Shown in pieces: positions 1 to 4,392 of a DNA stretch of 6,466 bases (positions within the stretch are counted from its first letter, which is position 1; every line of letters starts with the position of its first letter). Origin of the DNA: JANYCG01 sp031365665 (GTDB lineage: Bacteria; Pseudomonadota; Gammaproteobacteria; Burkholderiales; Burkholderiaceae_C); the NCBI GenBank assembly GCA_031365665.1, contig JANLYO010000101.1, forward strand, positions 1-6,466, given 5' to 3'. The notes below the pieces were generated by a model. It did no database searches. It saw nothing but the letters and a program-made list of their open reading frames with translations, and was not told the DNA's origin. Both the position numbers and the translations under genes were made by a program.

Positions 1-1047
1 CAACTGCTGCTGGACGACACCCCTGGCCAGTACCTCAATTACGACGTTGCCGAAGACCGCGCCGTGATCCTGCGGCAAGGCTGGCGTCCGCAGGCCAAAC
101 TGTTGGTGCTGGATGAAATCCACAAGATCCCCGACTGGAAAACCTGGCTCAAGGGTGTGGTCGACGGAAAACCCAAAGGCCAACAACTGCTCGTGACGGG
201 CAGTGCGCGGCTCGACACCTTTCGCCAATCGGGCGAGTCGCTGGCCGGGCGCTTTTTTGCCTGGCGGTTGCACCCGGTCTCGGTGCGGGAGTGGTGCGAG
301 CAGACCGGCGCAAAACCTGCGGATGCCTTGACACATCTGCTTGAGCGAGGTGGCTTTCCGGAGCCTTGCCTAGCCCAGACGGACGACGATGCCCAACGCT
401 GGCGCCGGCAGTATTTTGACGGGCTCATCCGCAACGACGTGCTGGAGTTTTCGCGTTTGCACGAGCTGACCGCGATGCGCCTGTTTGCCGAGCTGCTGCG
501 CCAGCGCGTCGGCTCGCCCCTGTCCTTGGCTTCCATGGCCCGTGACCTGAATGTGTCACCCATCACGCTCAAGCGTTACCTTGACATTCTGGAGGCGCTG
601 TACATCGTCTTCGTGGTTCGCCCCTGGCACCACAACATTGCCAGAGCAACACTGCAAGCGCCCAAAGTCTATTTCTTCGACACCGGCCTGGTGTTGGGCG
701 ACGACGGCGTGCGTTTTGAAAACCTCGTCGCCTGCCATCTGCTCAAGCACATCCACTGGCAGCAGGACGCCAAAGGCAAAGAGGTGGACCTGCACTACGT
801 GCGTACCAAGGATGGCGCTGAAGTGGATTTTTGCCTGAGTCACACTGGGAAAAAAGGCGCAACTTTGTCACACCTGATTGAATGCAAGCTGTCCGGCAAC
901 AAGCCACACAGCGCTTTGAGGCGGTTTGCCGGGCAATGGGCTGATGCGCAGGCTGTCCAGCTCGTGCGCAATTTGCAGCATGAAGAAGACGCTGGCAAAG
1001 TGCAGATCAAGGAAGCTGCGGGCTGGCTCAACGGGTTGGATGCCTGA
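1..1047 (+). CDS. AAA+ ATPase with DUF4143 domain (COG1373 type), 5'-truncated
   Basis: The reading frame is open from base 1, so the gene begins upstream; 348 residues are visible, ending at TGA 1045-1047. GTG at 64 lies inside the conserved region and is not the real start. Visible motifs, numbered from the left edge, are a Walker B strand LLVLDE (34-39), a sensor-1-like segment LLVTGSARL (63-71), a winged-helix-like stretch with NVSPITLKRYL near 184-194, the family phrase KVYFFDTGL near 222-230, FENLV near 239-243, and a PD-(D/E)xK-like arrangement with D276 in EVDF and E294/K296 in IECK. The Walker A loop would lie off the left edge. Proteins of this type are predicted ATPases of unknown cellular role, patchily distributed and often next to unrelated genes. 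The 291-base gap and the change of theme downstream argue that it is not part of the fatty-acid operon. The family call is secure; the function is not known. Confidence 0.9.
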   Translation, partial: QLLLDDTPGQYLNYDVAEDRAVILRQGWRPQAKLLVLDEIHKIPDWKTWLKGVVDGKPKGQQLLVTGSARLDTFRQSGESLAGRFFAWRLHPVSVREWCEQTGAKPADALTHLLERGGFPEPCLAQTDDDAQRWRRQYFDGLIRNDVLEFSRLHELTAMRLFAELLRQRVGSPLSLASMARDLNVSPITLKRYLDILEALYIVFVVRPWHHNIARATLQAPKVYFFDTGLVLGDDGVRFENLVACHLLKHIHWQQDAKGKEVDLHYVRTKDGAEVDFCLSHTGKKGATLSHLIECKLSGNKPHSALRRFAGQWADAQAVQLVRNLQHEEDAGKVQIKEAAGWLNGLDA

Positions 1048-1082
1048 ACCCAGGCAGCAAGAAATCATTCAAGCTCGCAGGA

Positions 1083-1116
1083 ACCCAATTCGACTTCAAT
1101 CATACCCAAATTGGGT
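1083..1116. repeat. Overlapping inverted repeats, possible alternative hairpins
   Basis: ACCCAATT at 1083-1090 is exactly complementary to AATTGGGT at 1109-1116. The right arm also belongs to a tight palindrome, ACCCAA at 1104-1109 and TTGGGT at 1111-1116, centred on base 1110. The same 3' arm can therefore pair with either of two upstream arms. It lies 36-69 bases after the ATPase stop codon. No T-tract follows, so it is not a classical Rho-independent terminator. It could stabilise an mRNA end or be a protein-binding site. Confidence 0.5.
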
Positions 1117-1128
1117 GCGATCTAGGCG

Positions 1129-1157
1129 TTTTCACCCTTTCCAACGAGGGTTATAAA
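1129..1157 (+). promoter_or_regulatory. Possible sigma70 promoter for the tetR operon
   Basis: A -35-like TTTTCA (1129-1134) is followed after 17 bases by a -10-like TATAAA (1152-1157). These match the consensus at 4 of 6 and 5 of 6 positions. Transcription would start near 1164, giving a leader of about 175 bases that contains the repeat element and the palindrome at 1309. The surrounding AT-rich sequence makes chance matches easy, so this is only a candidate. Confidence 0.22.
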
Positions 1158-1180
1158 AAAATCAGGCATCTAGCCCTCGT
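1144..1180. repeat. Inverted repeat with 7-base arms
   Basis: ACGAGGG at 1144-1150 is exactly complementary to CCCTCGT at 1174-1180, around a 23-base AT-rich loop containing a run of seven A. It overlaps the possible -10 box at 1152-1157. On the minus strand the A-run reads as T, but it sits inside the loop rather than after the stem, so I do not call a terminator. Confidence 0.45.
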
Positions 1181-1215
1181 GTTATATGGATAGTTTGCTA
1201 TTTAAATAGTAGTAA
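1155..1215. repeat. AT-rich repeat element resembling Comamonadaceae intergenic repeats
   Basis: The segment starts with an A-run leading into ATCAGGC, continues through CTAGCCCTCGT, and ends with GCTATTTAAATAGTAGTAAC (1197-1216). Within it, CTATTTAAATAG at 1198-1209 is a perfect 12-base palindrome. I recall many non-coding elements in Rhodoferax, Polaromonas and Acidovorax genomes built the same way, with a segment like ATCAGGC.CTAGCGC.T followed by GCTATTAAAATAGTAGC. This assignment is from memory and has not been aligned. Only one full copy is present; a core-like echo occurs at 3968-3982. Confidence 0.42.
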
Positions 1216-1224
1216 CTTGCAGAC

Positions 1225-1236
1225 CGGGTAAACCCG
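1225..1236. repeat. Small GC-rich hairpin CGGGT/ACCCG
   Basis: CGGGT (1225-1229) and ACCCG (1232-1236) are exact complements around a two-base AA. A two-base loop is too tight for RNA, so the terminal pair would have to open. CCGGG (1224-1228) can instead pair with CCCGG (1239-1243). The flanking AGACC (1221-1225) can also pair with GGTCT (1254-1258). No T-run follows, so its role, if any, is unknown. Confidence 0.35.
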
Positions 1237-1308
1237 CCCCCGGCTTAGAAACAGGTCTCTAGACAAATCACCCGCCTGGTGAAGAAGGCGAAATTGCAGC
1301 AAAATAGC

Positions 1309-1320
1309 ACGAACGTTCGT
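1309..1320. promoter_or_regulatory. Operator-like palindrome, probable TetR-family binding site
   Basis: ACGAACGTTCGT is a perfect 12-base palindrome centred between 1314 and 1315. It ends 18 bases before the ATG of the TetR gene and sits inside AT-rich flanks, with further AAA/TTT matches at 1302-1304 and 1325-1327. TetR repressors commonly bind short palindromes that overlap their own promoters, and those controlling fatty-acid degradation often recognise GAAC/GTTC-type half sites. I infer that the adjacent regulator binds here to control itself and the downstream operon. A well-formed -10/-35 pair around the palindrome is not obvious. Confidence 0.6.
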
Positions 1321-1338
1321 TTATTTTGAATACCACCC

Positions 1339-2064
1339 ATGTCTCCGTCCGGCCTTGAATCTTCCCCCGATGCCCCGCCTGCCCGCGAAGCCGGCCGCGA
1401 CGGCGCCCGCGCCATGCACAAGGGCCAGCAGACCAAGCAGGCCATCGTGGACGCCGCGCTTGGCCTGGCGACGCAGATCGGGCTCGAAGGCCTCTCGATA
1501 GGCGTGCTGGCCGAGGTGATGCGCATGAGCAAATCCGGCGTGTTCGCGCATTTTGGTTCGCGCGAAGAGCTGCAGATTTCGGTCATCCGCGAATACTTCA
1601 ACCGGTTCGAGCAGGAAATCTTTGCCCCCGCCATGCAGGAGCCCAAGGGCCTGCCGCGCCTGAAGGCCCTGTTTGACAACTGGATGAAACGCGTGGCGGT
1701 CGAGATCCAGTCTGGCTGCATCTTCATCAGCGGCGCCGTGGAGTTTGACGACCGCTCCGGCCCGGTGCACGACGCGCTGGCCAGCTCCGTCAAGATCTGG
1801 CTCCAGGCGGTGTACCGCGCGGTGGTGCAGGCCAAGGAATGCGGCCATCTGCGCGCTGACGCCAACGAACAGCAGATTGCCTTTGAGATTCATGGCCTCA
1901 TCCTCGCTGTGCACTATGAAGCGCGGTTTCTCAAAAACCCGGGCTCAGTGGGCCGGGCCAAGCGCGGGTTTGACAACCTGTTGCTGCTGTTTGGCGCACC
2001 CTCTGTCGGCGCCGCCAGCGCGGCCAGGCCGGCCCGATCTGCCAAGGCAGCCAAAAAAACCTGA
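1339..2064 (+). CDS. TetR/AcrR-family transcriptional regulator, likely repressor of the beta-oxidation operon
   Basis: The 241-residue protein has an N-terminal TetR DNA-binding domain at about 32-80. A helix resembling AIVDAALGLATQIG is followed by SIGVLAEVMRMSKSGVFAHF, whose recognition helix lies around 64-72, and then by SREEL. The rest should be the helical ligand-binding and dimer domain; it includes SGCIFISGAVEFDD, typical of TetR C-terminal domains. The last 20 or so residues are a low-complexity Ala/Arg/Lys tail. The start is uncertain. ATG 1339 has no good Shine-Dalgarno and gives a Pro/Ala-rich 25-residue lead, while ATG 1414 (Met26) would start just before the conserved domain, as many TetR proteins do, but also lacks a ribosome-binding site. 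The stop is 26 bases before the acyl-CoA dehydrogenase start, so co-transcription is likely. By position it is inferred to sense an acyl-CoA, like PsrA, FadR(Bacillus) or FadP regulators; the ligand is not visible in the sequence. Confidence 0.9.
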   Translation: MSPSGLESSPDAPPAREAGRDGARAMHKGQQTKQAIVDAALGLATQIGLEGLSIGVLAEVMRMSKSGVFAHFGSREELQISVIREYFNRFEQEIFAPAMQEPKGLPRLKALFDNWMKRVAVEIQSGCIFISGAVEFDDRSGPVHDALASSVKIWLQAVYRAVVQAKECGHLRADANEQQIAFEIHGLILAVHYEARFLKNPGSVGRAKRGFDNLLLLFGAPSVGAASAARPARSAKAAKKT

Positions 2065-2090
2065 ATTTATCCTCCCTGAAAGACTGAACC

Positions 2091-3902
2091 ATGCCCACCT
2101 ACACCCCACCCCTGCGCGACATGCAATTTGTCATGCATGAGTTGTTGCACGTCGTCGATGATTTCAAGGCCATGCCCAAGCATGCCGACATTGATGCCGA
2201 CACCATCAACGCGGTGCTTGAGGAGGCCGGCAAATTTGCGACCGAAGTGACGCAGCCGCTCAATGTCAGCGGGGACACCGAAGGCTGCACCTACGACAAA
2301 CTGACGCATGAAGTCAAAACCCCTGCGGGTTTCAAGGCGGCCTACAAGCAGTTTGTGGCAGGCGGCTGGCCCGCGCTGAGCGCCGACCCGGCCTTTGGCG
2401 GCCAGGGCCTGCCGCTGGTGGTGAGCCAGTGTTTCAACGAAATGCTCAACAGTGCCAACCAGGCCTGGACCATGTACCCCGGCCTCACCCACGGCGCCTA
2501 TGCCGCGCTGCACACCTATGGCACGCCCGAGCAGCAGGCCACCTACCTGCACAAGATGACCAGCGGCGAATGGACGGGCACCATGTGCCTGACCGAAGCG
2601 CATTGCGGCACCGACCTGGGGCTGATGCGCAGCAAGGCCGAGGCGCTGCCGGATGGCACTTACAAAATCACCGGCAACAAGATTTTCATCAGCGCCGGTG
2701 AACACGACATGGCCGACAACATCATCCACCTGGTGCTCGCGCGGCTGACCGACGCGCCCCCCGGCATCAAGGGCGTCAGCCTGTTCATCGTGCCCAAGTA
2801 CAACGTCAACAAGGACGGCACGCTGGGCAGCCGCAACAGCATCTACTGCGGCGGGCTGGAACACAAGATGGGCATCCATGGCAATGCCACGGCGCAGATC
2901 GTCATCGACGGCGCCATTGGCACGCTGGTGGGCCAGCCCAACAAGGGCATGCAGGCCATGTTTGTGATGATGAACGCGGCGCGCCTGGGTGTGGGCAACC
3001 AGTCGCTGGGCCTGACTGAAGTGGCCTACCAAAATGCGCTGGCTTACGCCAAGGACCGTATCCAGATGCGCTCGCTTTCCGGCCCCAAGGCCAAAGACAA
3101 ACCGGCCGACCCCATCATCGTGCACCCGGACGTGCGCAAGATGCTGCTCACCGCGCGCGCCTACGCCGAAGGCGGCCGCGCGCTGGCCATTTATTGCTCA
3201 ATATTGCTTGAGAAGGTGCACAGCCACCCGGACGAGAAAGTGCGCAAGGACAGCGACGAAATGCTGTCGCTGCTGACACCCATCGTCAAAGGTTTTCTCA
3301 CCGACAACGGCTTCCAGTCCACCACCCTGTGCCAGCAGGTTTTTGGCGGCCACGGCTACATCAAGGAATGGGGCATGGAGCAGTTTGTGCGCGACGCGCG
3401 CATCAACATGATCTATGAAGGCACCAACACCATCCAGGCGCTGGACCTGTTGGGCCGCAAGGTGCTGGGCAACAACGGCGCCACGCTCAAAAAGTTTGGC
3501 AAGCTGATCGCCGCGCTGGTGGAGGAAGAAGGTGTCAATGAAAAGATGTCGGAATTCATCACGCCCATCGCCATCCTGGGCGACCAGATGACCAAGTTCA
3601 CCACCGAGCTGGGCTTCAAGGGCATGCAAAACGCAGACGAGGTGGGCGCCGCCGCCGTGGACTACCTGCGTGTGGCCGGCCACCTGGTGTTTGGCTATTT
3701 CTGGGCACGCATGGCGCAGGTGGCGCTGCGCGAGATTGCGGCGGCGGAATCGGAAAAAAGGCAGAGCGACCCGTTTTACCTCGCCAAGCTGCAAACGGCG
3801 CGGTTTTACTTTGCCAAACTGTTTCCGGAAACCGCCAGCCTGATGCGCACGGCGCGCGCTGGCGCTAAAGTATTGCTTGATACGGAAGCGGTGTTCGCCT
3901 GA
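2091..3902 (+). CDS. Acyl-CoA dehydrogenase, 600-residue DmdC-like class (FadE role)
   Basis: This 603-residue flavoenzyme should catalyse FAD-dependent alpha,beta-dehydrogenation of acyl-CoA in the cytoplasm, the first step of beta-oxidation. It is longer than the usual 380-residue family members. A short acyl-CoA dehydrogenase N-terminal extension (about 3-35) precedes the helical N domain, the beta middle domain with the FAD/substrate signature CLTEAHCGTD (166-175), and the C-terminal helical domain with IYEGTNTIQ (441-449). Glu443 is the expected catalytic base. A further helical domain from about 470 to the end is typical of the DmdC (methylmercaptopropionyl-CoA dehydrogenase) class. Many members of that class act on ordinary fatty acyl-CoAs, and the neighbours here favour that over sulfur metabolism. 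The start at 2091 matches the family's N terminus; only a weak GAAAGA (2078-2083) precedes it. Two small AT-rich islets with unusual codons occur near 3189-3211 and 3864-3885. The chain length of the substrate cannot be read from the sequence. Confidence 0.94.
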   Translation: MPTYTPPLRDMQFVMHELLHVVDDFKAMPKHADIDADTINAVLEEAGKFATEVTQPLNVSGDTEGCTYDKLTHEVKTPAGFKAAYKQFVAGGWPALSADPAFGGQGLPLVVSQCFNEMLNSANQAWTMYPGLTHGAYAALHTYGTPEQQATYLHKMTSGEWTGTMCLTEAHCGTDLGLMRSKAEALPDGTYKITGNKIFISAGEHDMADNIIHLVLARLTDAPPGIKGVSLFIVPKYNVNKDGTLGSRNSIYCGGLEHKMGIHGNATAQIVIDGAIGTLVGQPNKGMQAMFVMMNAARLGVGNQSLGLTEVAYQNALAYAKDRIQMRSLSGPKAKDKPADPIIVHPDVRKMLLTARAYAEGGRALAIYCSILLEKVHSHPDEKVRKDSDEMLSLLTPIVKGFLTDNGFQSTTLCQQVFGGHGYIKEWGMEQFVRDARINMIYEGTNTIQALDLLGRKVLGNNGATLKKFGKLIAALVEEEGVNEKMSEFITPIAILGDQMTKFTTELGFKGMQNADEVGAAAVDYLRVAGHLVFGYFWARMAQVALREIAAAESEKRQSDPFYLAKLQTARFYFAKLFPETASLMRTARAGAKVLLDTEAVFA

Positions 3903-3936
3903 AGGGCACCGCCCGGCGTCTACCACCCAACCTGAC

Positions 3937-3941
3937 AGGAG
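3937..3941 (+). promoter_or_regulatory. Ribosome-binding site of the DUF2147 gene
   Basis: AGGAG ends five bases before ATG 3947 and fixes that start. It is the clearest Shine-Dalgarno in the window, better than those of the two genes upstream. Confidence 0.8.
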
Positions 3942-3946
3942 TTCTC

Positions 3947-4381
3947 ATGCGAAATATATCAGCAGCTCTATTTTTAATAGCATGTGGCGCCACTGCATGG
4001 GCGCAGATGACGCCCGTGGGCAACTGGCACACGGTGGACGACAAGACGGGTGAAGTCAAGTCTGAAATCCGCATCACGGACAGCGGCGGCGTGTTGATGG
4101 GCGCCATCTCCAAGCTGCTGGCCAAAGACGCCAAAGCCGACGCAGTCTGCGACAAGTGCAGCGACGACCGCAAAGACAAACCCATGCTCGGCCTTCAGAT
4201 CATCCGCGGTGCGAAGAAGGCGGAAGACAAAGAGGTGTGGGAAAGCGGCCGCATCCTGGACCCGGAAAACGGCAAGACCTACACGCTGCGCCTGACGCCG
4301 GTTGAGGGGGGCGCCAAGCTGGAAGTGCGCGGCTCCATCGGCCCCTTTGGCCGAACCCAAACCTGGGTGCGGGCCAAATAA
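3947..4381 (+). CDS. Secreted DUF2147 family protein
   Basis: The 144-residue product starts with a signal peptide: Arg2, a hydrophobic stretch at about 6-17, and a cleavage site after AWA (17-19), leaving a mature protein that begins QMTPVGNWHTVDD. The mature part matches the DUF2147 pattern: an opening GxW, EVKSEIRI, GxI near 50, a CxxC pair (Cys68, Cys71) followed by DRKDKPMLGLQII, then WESGRILDPENGKTYTLRL and a closing GRTQTWVR. The family is predicted to be a small beta-rich periplasmic protein of unknown function, and the CxxC could form a disulfide there. The gene sits 44 bases after the acyl-CoA dehydrogenase and 11 bases before the FadN-like gene, inside the operon. A role in handling fatty acids or envelope lipids is therefore possible, but it is inferred from position only. 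The signal-peptide codons (ATA, TCA, CTA, TTA, ATA) are unusually AT-rich for this window. Confidence 0.9.
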   Translation: MRNISAALFLIACGATAWAQMTPVGNWHTVDDKTGEVKSEIRITDSGGVLMGAISKLLAKDAKADAVCDKCSDDRKDKPMLGLQIIRGAKKAEDKEVWESGRILDPENGKTYTLRLTPVEGGAKLEVRGSIGPFGRTQTWVRAK

Positions 4382-4382
4382 C

Positions 4383-4387
4383 AAGGA
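4383..4387 (+). promoter_or_regulatory. Ribosome-binding site of the FadN-like gene
   Basis: AAGGA lies five bases before ATG 4393 and two bases after the DUF2147 stop codon. It supports that start and tight translational spacing in the operon. Confidence 0.7.
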
Positions 4388-4392
4388 AATCA

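Larger units (their letters stand above)
1048..1338. other. Intergenic region upstream of the tetR operon
   Basis: No convincing gene lies here; the one short frame running through it (926-1156) is an out-of-frame shadow of the upstream gene. The region is clearly richer in A+T than its neighbours between about 1150 and 1215. It holds several inverted repeats (1083-1116, 1144-1180, 1225-1236), an AT-rich repeat-like element and the operator-like palindrome, each listed separately. No hairpin is followed by a run of T on the + strand, so I cannot name an intrinsic terminator for the ATPase gene. Confidence 0.7.

Noticed and set aside
926..1156. 76-codon plus-strand frame crossing the end of the ATPase gene
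   Set aside because: It is out of frame with the conserved DUF4143 coding sequence, has no ribosome-binding site, and its product looks random.
1144..1180. Intrinsic terminator for the ATPase gene
   Set aside because: The stem is only seven pairs around a 23-base loop, and no T-run follows on the + strand.
1245..1914. Two overlapping minus-strand frames (about 200 codons each) opposite the TetR gene
   Set aside because: The plus-strand frame has a clear TetR helix-turn-helix, and the minus-strand translations show no family features.
2067..3125. 352-codon open frame on the minus strand, antisense to the acyl-CoA dehydrogenase
   Set aside because: Its translation is rich in His, Val, Gly and Ala with no recognisable domain, as expected for an antisense shadow of a GC-rich gene. 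The opposite strand encodes a full, motif-complete enzyme.
3198..3926. 242-codon minus-strand frame covering the end of the acyl-CoA dehydrogenase
   Set aside because: The composition is typical of an antisense shadow and no domain is visible. It would span the ribosome-binding region of a real gene on the other strand.
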